The notes under the pieces: generated by a model
Told to the model about the DNA's origin: nothing
Database searches by the model: none
What the model saw: only the letters and a program-made list of their open reading frames with translations
Translations under genes and position numbers: made by a program
Source of the DNA: Sporosarcina sp. FSL K6-2383
GTDB taxonomy: Bacteria; Bacillota; Bacilli; Bacillales_A; Planococcaceae
Assembly (NCBI RefSeq): GCF_038618305.1
Contig: NZ_CP152017.1
Location: 1,341,501-1,405,500 of the forward strand
Length of the DNA stretch: 64,000 nt
Reading direction: 5' to 3'
Shown: positions 23,812-31,965 of the stretch, in pieces
Position numbering within the stretch: position 1 is the stretch's first letter
Layout of the letters: each line of letters starts with the position of its first letter

Positions 23812-25245
23812 TTGAAATGTAAAAAGGAAAAGGTAATGAAACATATCATTTTTTTATTAAAAGACGTAGAAAGACCGGGTGTAGTTTTTAATCTCTCAGG
23901 TACGTTATTATTTGTAAACAATACATTCAAAAAAAAATTTGGTGTCCAAGAGGAGACAAGTATTGAGCAGTTCATTGACGAACAATCTATAAAGCAGTGG
24001 GATGAAGTTCTCGGCTGCTTACATGAATGTGAACAAAAAATCATAGATGTGGAGATTCGAACCGTATCTGGTAGTATACATGCTACAAAAGTGCATCTCA
24101 TGTATATAGATGACGTTCATCAGATTGTTGCGTTTTTTGACATTCAGAACTATGACGATAATCTTGCAGGAAGAGCATATGTACATGCTTTTCATAACTC
24201 GGACAGTTTCATGGTCGTTGTAGATCAGCAAGGTATCATCCTAGATGTCAACGATATGCATACTGCATTTTTAAATATGCCTAAAGACTATTTTGTAGGT
24301 AACGATGCATCTGTACTCGCAACATTACTTCAGGGGGATCCTGAACTATTTCTTAAATATAAAAGAGACGTACACATCTATGGGTATGCAGAAGAAACAA
24401 AACGATATGAACGAACCGTTGACGATATAAGATATTATCATATATCTACTTTTTTCGATAGTAAAACTAAAATGTATTTGATACGTATGAATGATCGAAC
24501 AGAGAAAATACTTTTAGAGGAGCGATTAGCCCACTCTGGTTCATTGTCAACAGTTGGTGAATTGGCAGCTAGTATTGCTCATGAAATTAGAAACCCGATG
24601 ACGACACTAAAGGGCTTTGTCCAACTATTGAAGCTATCTGCCAATGGTGATGCGATAAAATACCTTGCAGTAATAGAAGGGGAAGTAACAAGAATGGAGT
24701 CGATATTGAGTGAGATGCTCATTCTGTCTAAGCCTGGATTGAATAAAAAGACGTTGCTCTCTCTAGAGGTATTAGTAGCTGATATGGTCCGAGTCATGCA
24801 GCCTAAAGCGATATTGGAAGGAATCTCTATCGAGCAAAAAGAGACGGGTATGCAAAATACGTTGATGAATGCTGATGCAGACAAAATGAAGCAGGTGCTC
24901 CTCAATCTCTTTAAAAATGCTTTTGAGGCAATGTCTCCTGGTGGAATTTTAACGACTTCGATTGAGTCGGATAATTCGCAGCAACTAATTCTGAGTATTT
25001 CTGATACTGGAAAAGGAATGAATAACAATCAAATCAATCAGGTATTCATGCCGTTCTTTACGAGTAAACCGGAAGGGACAGGACTGGGTTTACCTTTTGT
25101 TCTTAAAGTAGTTGAAGAACACGGGGGGACCATTTCAGTTGAAAGTGAGATTGATCAAGGCACAACCTTCATCATAACATTTCCGCTCGTTATTTCCCAT
25201 ATGAAGAGTCCGGTTCAGGAAGACAAAAAGTTATTATCATCATGA
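23812..25245 (+). CDS. Soluble PAS histidine kinase (sporulation-kinase type, orphan)
   Basis: 477 residues with no membrane segment. Two PAS-like regions lie at about 15-112 and 122-230. The HisKA box is VGELAASIAHEIRNPMTTLKGFVQLL with H257. A HATPase domain follows with LFKNAFEAM, SDTGKGM and GTGLGLPFVLK. The arrangement resembles B. subtilis KinA/KinE, and the H-box fits Spo0F recognition. There is no neighbouring response regulator. TTG 23812 is preceded by AGGAGG at a 7-nt spacing, better than the in-frame ATG at 23836. Confidence 0.85.
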   Translation: MKCKKEKVMKHIIFLLKDVERPGVVFNLSGTLLFVNNTFKKKFGVQEETSIEQFIDEQSIKQWDEVLGCLHECEQKIIDVEIRTVSGSIHATKVHLMYIDDVHQIVAFFDIQNYDDNLAGRAYVHAFHNSDSFMVVVDQQGIILDVNDMHTAFLNMPKDYFVGNDASVLATLLQGDPELFLKYKRDVHIYGYAEETKRYERTVDDIRYYHISTFFDSKTKMYLIRMNDRTEKILLEERLAHSGSLSTVGELAASIAHEIRNPMTTLKGFVQLLKLSANGDAIKYLAVIEGEVTRMESILSEMLILSKPGLNKKTLLSLEVLVADMVRVMQPKAILEGISIEQKETGMQNTLMNADADKMKQVLLNLFKNAFEAMSPGGILTTSIESDNSQQLILSISDTGKGMNNNQINQVFMPFFTSKPEGTGLGLPFVLKVVEEHGGTISVESEIDQGTTFIITFPLVISHMKSPVQEDKKLLSS

Positions 25246-25272
25246 AGTAACCGTTTCTACACTTGTTCTCTT

Positions 25273-25302
25273 TTGACAGAAGGGGATGCTTACCGTTATA
25301 AT
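25273..25302 (+). promoter_or_regulatory. Sigma-A promoter of the marR-type gene
   Basis: A consensus TTGACA (25273-25278) and TATAAT (25297-25302) with an 18-nt spacer lie about 40 nt before the start at 25344. Confidence 0.85.
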
Positions 25303-25343
25303 AGTGGCGACTCTTTAGTGTGAGACAAAAGGTGGAACAGAAA

Positions 25344-25784
25344 ATGACAACAAATACAGAACAAGCCTTAAAGTTATTTATTGTCCTTACGAGGGCAAGT
25401 AAAGTAATTTTAGAAGAGGCTAATATAACGAGTAACAAATACGGACTGAATCCGACTGAATTCGCAGTTCTTGAACTCCTTTACCATAAGGGGAAACAAC
25501 CGATCCAGAAAATAGGTCAGAAAATTTTGTTGCGAAGTGGTTCAATGACATATGTTGTGGATAAGCTAGAACAGCGCGGGCTATTGGAACGCGTATTTTG
25601 CAAAGAGGATAAGCGTATCACATATATGTCAATTACATCTAAAGGGATGGAGTTAATGACTTCCATATTTCCGGAACATGCAGAACATATTGAGTCGATC
25701 ATGTCTGCTTTGACAGTGGAAGAGCAAGGGCTGGCAATTGATTTAATCCGCAAGTTAGGTCTATCAGTGAAAGATTTGTCATGA
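25344..25784 (+). CDS. MarR family transcriptional regulator
   Basis: 146 residues with the winged-helix layout: dimer helices, NPTEFAVLELLYHKG, a recognition helix in LLRSGSMTYVVDKLEQRGLL, and the wing CKEDKRITYMSIT. The family represses or activates genes in response to phenolics or oxidants; the target here is unknown. The single Cys, in the wing region (VFCKEDKR), is not at the usual OhrR N-terminal position. ATG 25344 has AAAGGTGG at 9 nt; a GTG at 25320 would add eight residues. It may autoregulate through its own promoter. Confidence 0.85.
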   Translation: MTTNTEQALKLFIVLTRASKVILEEANITSNKYGLNPTEFAVLELLYHKGKQPIQKIGQKILLRSGSMTYVVDKLEQRGLLERVFCKEDKRITYMSITSKGMELMTSIFPEHAEHIESIMSALTVEEQGLAIDLIRKLGLSVKDLS

Positions 25785-25786
25785 AT

Positions 25787-25817
25787 GACGGCATCTCGCT
25801 AAGAGTGCCGTTTTTTA
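25787..25817 (+). terminator. Terminator of the marR-type gene
   Basis: ACGGCA-CTC pairs with GAG-TGCCGT around GCTAA, followed by T6. Confidence 0.75.
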
Positions 25818-25823
25818 TTAATG

Positions 25824-25853
25824 AAAAACCGTATGGAATGGTTTTCCATACGG
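25824..25853 (-). terminator. Terminator of the minus-strand lipoprotein gene
   Basis: On the minus strand CCGTATGG and CCATACGG flank a 9-nt loop and are followed by T5. Confidence 0.8.
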
Positions 25854-25869
25854 CTCTATTTGATTTGAT

Positions 25870-26481
25870 TTATTTTGTTACAATCGTTTCACCCATGTGC
25901 AGGAAGTTTAAGAAATGCTCTTTATTTGGAGAGTCGAAAATCGTTAGTCTAACAATCATGCTCCCACGCTCAAAGACAATACCTGTAACAGATCCATTAG
26001 CAAAAACTGTAGCATTTTCAATTCCTTCGCCTGTAGGAATTGCAGCTTCATCAGTCAATTTAGCTGGCGTGCTTGCTTCGTTTGTCGCTTCAAGGATAGC
26101 AATCATGTTTTCAACGAGATGGTCATATGTACCTGGCTCGTTTGCGATCGTTTCGATGCGCATGAACTGCGAACCATCTGCATCAAAGAATAGGCTATCC
26201 TTACCAGGTTCTTCGCTTGTCAATGTATAATCGGGAAGGACAGCGATTGTATAGTTTTGTTCATCACTATCTGTTACTGTCGCTTTTTCCATTTCGTTAT
26301 TCGATGCAACAGGGTCTGTTGGTTCTTGCTTGTCATCAATACCTTTGTCTATATCCTCTACTGGGTTTGCAGTTCCATTTGTACTGCCGTCGGTATTGTC
26401 CTTACCGGTATCTGTTCCGCATGCAGTAAGTAGTAAAGCGGTCGCGATTGCTGCATATAAAAAACTCCATTTGCTCTTCAT
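25870..26481 (-). CDS. Putative lipoprotein, 203 aa
   Basis: The signal peptide (KWSFLYAAIATALLLTAC) has the lipobox LTAC at residues 18-21. A low-complexity Asp/Thr/Asn/Gly-rich linker (about 22-65) follows, then a folded domain of about 135 residues with alternating strands. It is an exported, lipid-anchored protein of unknown function. AGGAGGGG lies 8 nt before the ATG. It is monocistronic. Confidence 0.75.
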   Translation of the reverse strand: MKSKWSFLYAAIATALLLTACGTDTGKDNTDGSTNGTANPVEDIDKGIDDKQEPTDPVASNNEMEKATVTDSDEQNYTIAVLPDYTLTSEEPGKDSLFFDADGSQFMRIETIANEPGTYDHLVENMIAILEATNEASTPAKLTDEAAIPTGEGIENATVFANGSVTGIVFERGSMIVRLTIFDSPNKEHFLNFLHMGETIVTK

Positions 26482-26529
26482 CGAAAACCCCTCCTATACT
26501 AAATTGGACGAACTCAATTCGTTAATGTT

Positions 26530-26727
26530 TCATTCCTTAATTTGGCCTTCACCATGAATGATTGTATAACGTTTGTGGTTGATGACTGTTTTTTCTTCCA
26601 TTTCAAGCTCTTCAAAGTTTTCCATATATGTAAGGTCTACAATGACTGAGTTTTCATTTACTTTTTCAACAATCCCTTGTAGGCCATCTTTGAATTCGAT
26701 AATATTGCCGACCGCTGCAATTAACAT
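26530..26727 (-). CDS. YkvS family protein (DUF2187)
   Basis: 65 residues with a small KOW/SH3-like beta-barrel pattern: AAVGNIIEFKDGLQGIVEKVNENSVIVDLTYM, then a TVINHKRY segment. This matches the DUF2187/YkvS family of small Bacillales proteins, whose role is unknown. AAAGGAG lies 9 nt before the ATG. It may be read with the downstream lipoprotein gene on the same strand (gap 48 nt). Confidence 0.8.
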   Translation of the reverse strand: MLIAAVGNIIEFKDGLQGIVEKVNENSVIVDLTYMENFEELEMEEKTVINHKRYTIIHGEGQIKE

Positions 26728-26974
26728 TTTAGTACAACTCCTTTATGAATAGTCTAGTCTTGGCGTCAAAATGGTTGATTATCACTTTAGGTTAATCGTT
26801 TATAGTGTGCCTTAAAAATAGTGTAACGTAAAGTGTTTTCAATTTCTATCGTTATTGGCAGATTGTAAATATTTTTTTGAAGAGTTGTTTAGTAAGGAGC
26901 GTCGCTTTTTAAGTGAAGATTCCTGTATAATAGGGGATGTAGCTATATGTTATTCCATTGATGGAGGGATTGTC

Positions 26975-27130
26975 TTGGAGTCTGACTTGGAAGAAGAGAT
27001 TGAAATGATGCGTGAAGCTATGATGGGGGCAGCCGATAAAGAAGGTCTAATCGCCGATGAAACGCTTGAGTTAAGTAGAAAACTTGACAGCCTCATGAAC
27101 CAGTTTGACAAGCGTAAGGACTTATCTTAA
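26975..27130 (+). CDS. Spo0E-like aspartyl-phosphate phosphatase, 51 aa
   Basis: The C-terminal part carries the Spo0E pattern: two helices, EIEMMREAMMGAADKEG and ETLELSRKLDSLMNQFDK, where S-R-K-L-D corresponds to the family SQELD motif. Family members dephosphorylate Spo0A~P and block sporulation. TTG 26975 has GGAGG with a 7-nt spacer and gives a family-typical size; the open frame extends 40 codons upstream without a start of equal quality. A TATAAT at 26926-26931 could be its -10. Confidence 0.75.
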   Translation: MESDLEEEIEMMREAMMGAADKEGLIADETLELSRKLDSLMNQFDKRKDLS

Positions 27131-27189
27131 TCAAGAAGAGTAATTGTGTTCGAAAAATAAAAATAATTATTTATAAAAGATGTTTAATG

Positions 27190-27196
27190 TGTCGAA
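27190..27196 (+). promoter_or_regulatory. Candidate Spo0A box
   Basis: TGTCGAA followed by AAAAT matches the 0A-box core. It lies 60 nt after the Spo0E-like gene, not in an obvious promoter, so function is uncertain. A 7-mer match is weak evidence. Confidence 0.2.
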
Positions 27197-27246
27197 AAAT
27201 AGGGGAAATTACTAGTGAACACAGCAACATTCTCATTTCCCCCTTT

Positions 27247-27284
27247 TGAGGACAGCCCTATTACAGGGACTGTCCTCCTTTTTT
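27247..27284 (+). terminator. Rho-independent terminator
   Basis: GAGGACAG pairs with CTGTCCTC, with an inner CCC/GGG, followed by a T6 tract. Confidence 0.8.
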
Positions 27285-27320
27285 GTGCCTACAGGATGTA
27301 AGTATGCAGTCATTGCGAAT

Positions 27321-27709
27321 CGAACAGCGAAGGGTTCGATTTGCCGTATTTCTGTGTACTCTGCAGAAATTAAGGCACTAGGTCTTCGAACAGCGAAGGG
27401 TTCGATTTGCCGTATTTCTGTGTACTCTGCAGAAATTAAGGCACTAGGTCTTCGAACAGCGAAGGGTTCGATTTGCCGTATTTCTGTGTACTCTGCAGAA
27501 ATTAAGGCACTAGGTCTTCGAACAGCGAAGGGTTCGATTTGCCGTATTTCTGTGTACTCTGCAGAAATTAAGGCACTAGGTCTTCGAACAGCGAAGGGTT
27601 CGATTTGCCGTATTTCTGTGTACTCTGCAGAAATTAAGGCACTAGGTCTTCGAACAGCGAAGGGTTCGATTTGCCGTATTTCTGTGTACTCTGCAGAAAT
27701 TAAGGCACT
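27321..27709. repeat. Six tandem 66-bp units derived from the double-hairpin repeat
   Basis: Units begin at 27321, 27387, 27453, 27519, 27585 and 27651 and are identical over the visible length; the last is cut at about 59 bp. Each contains CGAACAGCGAAGGGTTCG and ATTTCTGTG..GCAGAAAT, the reverse-complement order of the single copies at 18143 and 28801. Because 66 is a multiple of three, both strands show long repetitive open frames with no ribosome site; I regard these as non-coding. Between 27131 and 27866 nothing else but the terminator is recognisable. Confidence 0.93.
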
Positions 27710-27866
27710 TTCGAGACGTCGCGTACTTAGACTGCCTTCCATAATTGTGGCGCACTTAAGCCGCGATTTCCTAGCGGCTGTTCAAAATTGATTCTTAAAT
27801 AATGGAAAATAAATTGTTTTTTGATAAAATAGAAAGAAGATAAAAAATGGTTTGGGGGAATTTTTT

Positions 27867-28742
27867 GTGAAAAGCAGTAAAGTTGCGTTTATTGGTACGG
27901 GTGTTATGGGCGCGAGTATTGTCAGACACTTGCTACGTGAGAACTATGAGGTTGCTATTTATACGAGAACGAAGTCGAAGGCGGAGCCACTCGTGGAGGC
28001 AGGTGCAGTTTGGTCGGATACAGTTGGACAAGCGGTGATTGGGGCTAATGTGGTACTAACAATGGTTGGCTATCCGACAGATGTAGAAGAGGTTTATTTT
28101 GGCGAAAGCGGTATTTTCGCCAATGGGAAGGAAGGTCAGATTGTTATCGACATGACGACATCTAGTCCTGCGCTTGCTAAACGCATTGCGGAGCAAGCGG
28201 CTATGCTGAAGATGGCTTCAATTGATGCGCCAGTATCCGGTGGAGATGTGGGAGCAAAAAATGGTACATTGTCAATTATGTGTGGTGGAGATAAGCGAGT
28301 ATTCGATGAGGTTTTGCCTATGCTTTCGGTTTTTGGTAAACAAATTGCCTATCAAGGTGTAGCAGGTGCTGGGCAGCATACAAAAATGTGTAATCAAATC
28401 GCCATAGCGACGAACATGATTGGGGTTTGCGAAGCAATTGCTTATGCTCAACATGCAGGACTTGATGCAGAAACTGTGTTAACTTCTATTACCTCAGGTG
28501 CCGCAGGTTCATGGTCTTTATCGAACTTAGCCCCTCGTATGTTACAGGAAGATTTTGAGCCAGGATTTTACGTGAAGCACTTTTTAAAGGACATGAATAT
28601 TGCATTAGCAGAAGCAGAGGCTATGCAACTAGAGCTCCCTGGTCTTCAGCTTGCACATCAGATGTACGACCAACTCGTTGAACAAGGATACAGCGATAAA
28701 GGAACGCAGGCTCTTTACAAGAGATATCACGACTCCCACTGA
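27867..28742 (+). CDS. NAD(P)-dependent beta-hydroxyacid dehydrogenase (3-hydroxyisobutyrate dehydrogenase-like)
   Basis: 291 residues with an N-terminal Rossmann motif (VAFIGTGVMGASIVRHL), the substrate-binding signature DAPVSGGDVGAKNGTLSIMCGG and the catalytic lysine in AGAGQHTKMCNQ. An all-helical C-terminal domain follows. The family oxidises 3-hydroxyisobutyrate, tartronate semialdehyde or similar compounds; B. subtilis YkwC is of this type. GTG 27867 follows TGGGGGA with a 6-nt spacer. It is monocistronic. Confidence 0.85.
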   Translation: MKSSKVAFIGTGVMGASIVRHLLRENYEVAIYTRTKSKAEPLVEAGAVWSDTVGQAVIGANVVLTMVGYPTDVEEVYFGESGIFANGKEGQIVIDMTTSSPALAKRIAEQAAMLKMASIDAPVSGGDVGAKNGTLSIMCGGDKRVFDEVLPMLSVFGKQIAYQGVAGAGQHTKMCNQIAIATNMIGVCEAIAYAQHAGLDAETVLTSITSGAAGSWSLSNLAPRMLQEDFEPGFYVKHFLKDMNIALAEAEAMQLELPGLQLAHQMYDQLVEQGYSDKGTQALYKRYHDSH

Positions 28743-28800
28743 ATGTAGTGAGGGTGAGGCATTTTCACGACATTGAACGTGCCGTACCTCTGCAATTACT

Positions 28801-28860
28801 ATATAATTTCTGCAAAGGACACAGAAATTATACAAACCGAACTCTTCGTTGTTCGGCTTG
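28801..28860. repeat. Dispersed double-hairpin repeat (copy 2)
   Basis: ATAATTTCTG..ACAGAAATTAT is followed by CGAAC..GTTCGGCTTG, closely matching 18143-18202. It lies 60 nt after the dehydrogenase gene and abuts another palindromic element. Confidence 0.8.
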
Positions 28861-28958
28861 CTGTCCCAATTAGGCCAACAGGATGTTGGTCATGCATTCG
28901 TTGCCGCAGGACGCGGCGAACTTAGAATGCGTTCCTTGAAGGACGCGAATTGGGGCAG
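28861..28958. repeat. 98-bp element with terminal inverted repeats and nested palindromes
   Basis: CTGTCCCAATT at 28861-28871 is matched by AATTGGGGCAG at 28948-28958 (10 of 11 pairs, the other G-U). Inside are CCAACAGGATGTTGG, GCATTC..GAATGC enclosing GCCGC..GCGGC, and GCGTTCC..GGACGC. There is no open frame. A degenerate relative seems to flank the 66-bp array (27291-27320 and 27710-27740). Confidence 0.7.
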
Positions 28959-28998
28959 TAACTGGACACCAGAATGGGGTGTGCATTTTGTTTCGAAA

Positions 28999-29034
28999 AG
29001 TAAAACACCGTCTAGCTGCTAGGCGGTGTTTTAC
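28999..29034. terminator. Bidirectional terminator
   Basis: AGTAAAACACCG and CGGTGTTTTACT form a long stem with a TCTAGC..GCTAGG inner part. It lies just beyond the 3' end of the minus-strand ykyB gene. Confidence 0.85.
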
Positions 29035-29038
29035 TTTT

Positions 29039-29509
29039 TTATTTGCCATCTAAGTAAGAAGAACGGAAACTGTGGTTATTTTGCATCGAATGAATAGATT
29101 TTTTGGGGGCGACCACTGTTTTTTGTTTGACCGTAGTTATCGGCTGAGGGGAATCGACGTAAAGGGAGAGGAGTTCGCGTGCTAATTTTAAACTCATTCG
29201 TTCTTGTGGATTCCGAGAAGTAGGGTCTTGTTGTCCAAGATGCGGAAGCTTGTTGAAGTCTTCTTTTTCAGGGATTGTATGGAAGAGGAAATTGTCACAA
29301 CGCACAAGTACAGTGGAATGCTGCTTACTGAATTTAGGATTATCAACAAAATGTAATCCGACTTTTTCAGCTTTACCTAAGCGAATCAGTTTATCGATTG
29401 CTTTTTTCTTTAGGGAATATAATTGTTTATTATCAGGTGCAGTTTTTGCATGGCGATTGACTGTATAAATAGCAATGGCTAATTGTTGAGTGGATAGATC
29501 GTTTGTCAA
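29039..29509 (-). CDS. ykyB: YkyB family protein
   Basis: 156 residues. The segments AIYTVNRHAKTA, LYSLKKKAIDKLIRLGKAEKVGLHFV and LPHLGQQD are those of B. subtilis YkyB, a conserved Bacillales protein of unknown function. TTG 29509 has AAAGGAGGT with a 6-7 nt spacer; the frame continues upstream without a ribosome site. In B. subtilis ykyB heads the ykuC-ykuM region, and here too it precedes fadH, ykuL/darB and ccpC homologues. Confidence 0.85.
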   Translation of the reverse strand: MTNDLSTQQLAIAIYTVNRHAKTAPDNKQLYSLKKKAIDKLIRLGKAEKVGLHFVDNPKFSKQHSTVLVRCDNFLFHTIPEKEDFNKLPHLGQQDPTSRNPQERMSLKLARELLSLYVDSPQPITTVKQKTVVAPKKSIHSMQNNHSFRSSYLDGK

Positions 29510-29597
29510 AAATAGACCTCCTTTAAAAATATAAATGATTACATATGTTCTGATAATAACAAGAATGTGACGGAATGTACATCTTCTGACAAAAAAA

Positions 29598-29604
29598 TGT
29601 CGAA
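29598..29604 (+). promoter_or_regulatory. Candidate Spo0A box upstream of the EAL gene
   Basis: TGTCGAA followed by AAATAG lies in the region between ykyB (minus) and the PDE gene (plus), about 28 nt upstream of a TATACT (29632-29637). A short match only. Confidence 0.3.
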
Positions 29605-29793
29605 AATAGACCATTTTGCTGCGAAAAACAGTATACTAATAGAAGTTGCATCAATCTAGTATTAATTTTGATACATACTTACCAGTCATAGGTGCAGACT
29701 ATAAAGTAAGGTAACGGGCAACGTATTTATGAGTAGTTGTGACTGATAAGCGTTGTTAGCAGTAGAATACTAGCGCAACAAATGGAGGTACTT

Positions 29794-31848
29794 ATGGGAA
29801 ACATTGTAGTAAAAAATCATTTTGAAAAAATTATTGAGTCCTATATATTTGGACATTCGTTTAATATGTTTGTGCTAATCGGTAAAAAAAATCAGAATGA
29901 TTTTGATGTACTTTACGCGAATTCATTGGCAATTGAGTACTTTTCGAAGGAAGTAAACGAATCGGCGTCTACATTTTTCGGAACACTTTGGAAACCAATT
30001 CAACGCAACTTGAGAAAACTACCTATGGACTCCGCTTATAAAACTGAAATTCAAGTTCTAAAAGATAAAGAAAGTATATTATTTGAAATAGATTTACAGC
30101 ATCATACAGATGAATTGGGGCATGAATTTATTTGTCTGGGGTTATGTGAACGGATGGACATTGTTGCGGATAGAGAAAGCTCACTAATGTTAGAACATAA
30201 ATATACATCTGTCATTGATCATAATCTCGATCCAATTATTACGATTGATGAAAATTTTAAAATCGTGAATGCTAATCGTGCAGTTCATCAACTATTTGGC
30301 TATCGCTCCAAAGAGCTTTCTGATCGTTCAATTTTGGATCTGATTGGTGAAGAAGAAGTGGAAGAATTCCAATTGAATTTCCGTCGCATATTAAACGGGG
30401 AGTCCTTTGAATTGGAAAGCTCAACGCTATTCCATAAAAATGGTTACTTAATACCAACGTATTTGAAAGCAATTCCTGTTGTTGTAGATATGGATGTTAA
30501 AGAAATTCATATGATTTTACGTGATACTTCTATTCATCGTGAAAATGATGAAAAACTGCTGTATTTATCGTATCACGACCAGCTAACGGGTTTATGGAAC
30601 CGCCGGGCAATGAAAGAGCAGTTTGTTGAAGAGGCCAATTTTGCGCTGAAAAACAATGAGAATATGTCCATAGTTCATATCGGAATGGACCGTTTTAAAC
30701 TGATTAATGAGTCCCTTGGTCAAAACGGTGGGGATGAAATTTTGAAGATGGTAGCTGACAGACTGAAAATGATCTGTCCTACATCAGCTAGGTTGTATCG
30801 CAACAGCAGTGATGAATTCATCGTTATTATGAAAAATCATTCTACTGCAATTACAGAAAATTTTTCACAAAAAGTATTGAATGATTTTAGAAAACCATTT
30901 TATTATGATCACCAGGATTATTTTGTCTCTGCATCGATTGGGATTTCTGTGTACCCAGAAGATGGTAAAGCCCTAGAGAAGCTATTAAGAAAATCCGAGC
31001 AGGCATTGACCTATGTCAAGGAACGTGGGCGTGCGCATTACCGCTTTTATCGGGTAGAAATGAATTCAGTGTTTCCTGATGAAGTGTTAATGGAATCTCA
31101 TTTGCGCCGCGCGATTGAGTTAGATGAACTGGCCATCCATTACCAGCCACAAGTCGATTTAAAAACGGGGCAAATTGGAAGTTTTGAAGCACTTCTTCGA
31201 TGGAATAACCGTAAATTTGGTTTTGTATCTCCGGCGCACTTCATCCCAATTGCGGAAGAGTCTGGTCTTATCCATAGTATTGGTGATTGGGTGCTAGATA
31301 AGGTTTGTAACCAATTGAAGGAATGGCAGGACAAGCAGTTTAAACCGGTCCGCATAGCTGTAAATATCTCTCCAAAGCAATTTAGGATGGAAGACTTTGT
31401 GGAGAAAGTGAAAGAGAAAATTTCGATTTATGGCATTCGATCTTCGTCATTGGAAGTGGAAATTACGGAAAGTGCGTTGGTAAATATAAATGAAACGCTA
31501 ACCATTTTAAATGAATTGAAGGAAATAGGGATTGTCATTTCTGTGGATGATTTTGGAACGGGTTATTCTTCACTTAGTTACCTAAAGCAATATCCGATTG
31601 ATATTATCAAAATAGATCGATCGTTCATAAAGGATATTGAAACAGATGTGAAAAATGAAGCCATTGCAAAGACGATTATCAATCTAGCCCATAATCTTGG
31701 AATGGAGGTCATCGCAGAAGGTGTCGAAAAGGACTTGCAGGCGAGTATTTTACTTGGAGCAAACTGTCAGAAAGCACAAGGTTTTCTGTATAGTAAGGCA
31801 ATCCCTGTGGATGAACTTGTTGAAAAGTATTTTGCCTATAGCATGTAA
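29794..31848 (+). CDS. PAS-GGDEF(degenerate)-EAL protein, probable c-di-GMP phosphodiesterase
   Basis: 684 residues. An N-terminal region of about 120 residues is followed by a PAS domain (about 130-245, NLDPIITIDENFKIVNANRAV), then a GGDEF fold with DQLTGLWNRRAM and DRFKLINES. The signature itself reads SSDEF in place of GGDEF. The EAL domain is intact, with EALLRW and DDFGTGYSSLSYLKQYPIDI. Predicted activity is hydrolysis of c-di-GMP, with the GGDEF part perhaps a GTP-sensing module. It is cytosolic. ATG 29794 has GGAGGT at 5-6 nt; ATG 29782 would overlap the ribosome site. Confidence 0.87.
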   Translation: MGNIVVKNHFEKIIESYIFGHSFNMFVLIGKKNQNDFDVLYANSLAIEYFSKEVNESASTFFGTLWKPIQRNLRKLPMDSAYKTEIQVLKDKESILFEIDLQHHTDELGHEFICLGLCERMDIVADRESSLMLEHKYTSVIDHNLDPIITIDENFKIVNANRAVHQLFGYRSKELSDRSILDLIGEEEVEEFQLNFRRILNGESFELESSTLFHKNGYLIPTYLKAIPVVVDMDVKEIHMILRDTSIHRENDEKLLYLSYHDQLTGLWNRRAMKEQFVEEANFALKNNENMSIVHIGMDRFKLINESLGQNGGDEILKMVADRLKMICPTSARLYRNSSDEFIVIMKNHSTAITENFSQKVLNDFRKPFYYDHQDYFVSASIGISVYPEDGKALEKLLRKSEQALTYVKERGRAHYRFYRVEMNSVFPDEVLMESHLRRAIELDELAIHYQPQVDLKTGQIGSFEALLRWNNRKFGFVSPAHFIPIAEESGLIHSIGDWVLDKVCNQLKEWQDKQFKPVRIAVNISPKQFRMEDFVEKVKEKISIYGIRSSSLEVEITESALVNINETLTILNELKEIGIVISVDDFGTGYSSLSYLKQYPIDIIKIDRSFIKDIETDVKNEAIAKTIINLAHNLGMEVIAEGVEKDLQASILLGANCQKAQGFLYSKAIPVDELVEKYFAYSM

Positions 31849-31853
31849 TCAGA

Positions 31854-31893
31854 AATACGGATGGTGAGCATGACTCACTACCCGTATTTTTTC
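31854..31893 (+). terminator. Terminator after the EAL gene
   Basis: AATACGG and CCCGTATT enclose a GGTGAG/CTCACT helix and are followed by T6. Confidence 0.8.
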
Positions 31894-31916
31894 TCGTCAT
31901 GTTAGAAGGAACATGT

Positions 31917-31945
31917 TACAATTATGAGTGAATACTCATTCATAA
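31917..31945 (+). promoter_or_regulatory. FadR-type operator overlapping the fadH promoter
   Basis: An extended -10 TGTTACAAT ends at 31922. Directly overlapping it is a 24-bp palindrome at 31922-31945 with half-sites TTATGAGTGA and TCATTCATAA around ATAC. The inner 18 bp fits the B. subtilis FadR consensus (TGAATGA, 4 nt, TCATTCA). FadR is released by long-chain acyl-CoA and controls beta-oxidation genes including fadH. Placement over the start region predicts repression. Confidence 0.8.
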
Positions 31946-31965
31946 TTAAAGGGGGAATTGGTATG

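Noticed and set aside
27321..27709. CRISPR array
   Set aside because: Whole 66-bp units are identical with no variable spacers.
27233..27791. Long repetitive open frames on both strands (about 170-180 codons)
   Set aside because: They arise because a 66-bp repeat unit is a multiple of three and lacks stops. There is no ribosome site, and the unit matches non-coding dispersed repeats elsewhere.
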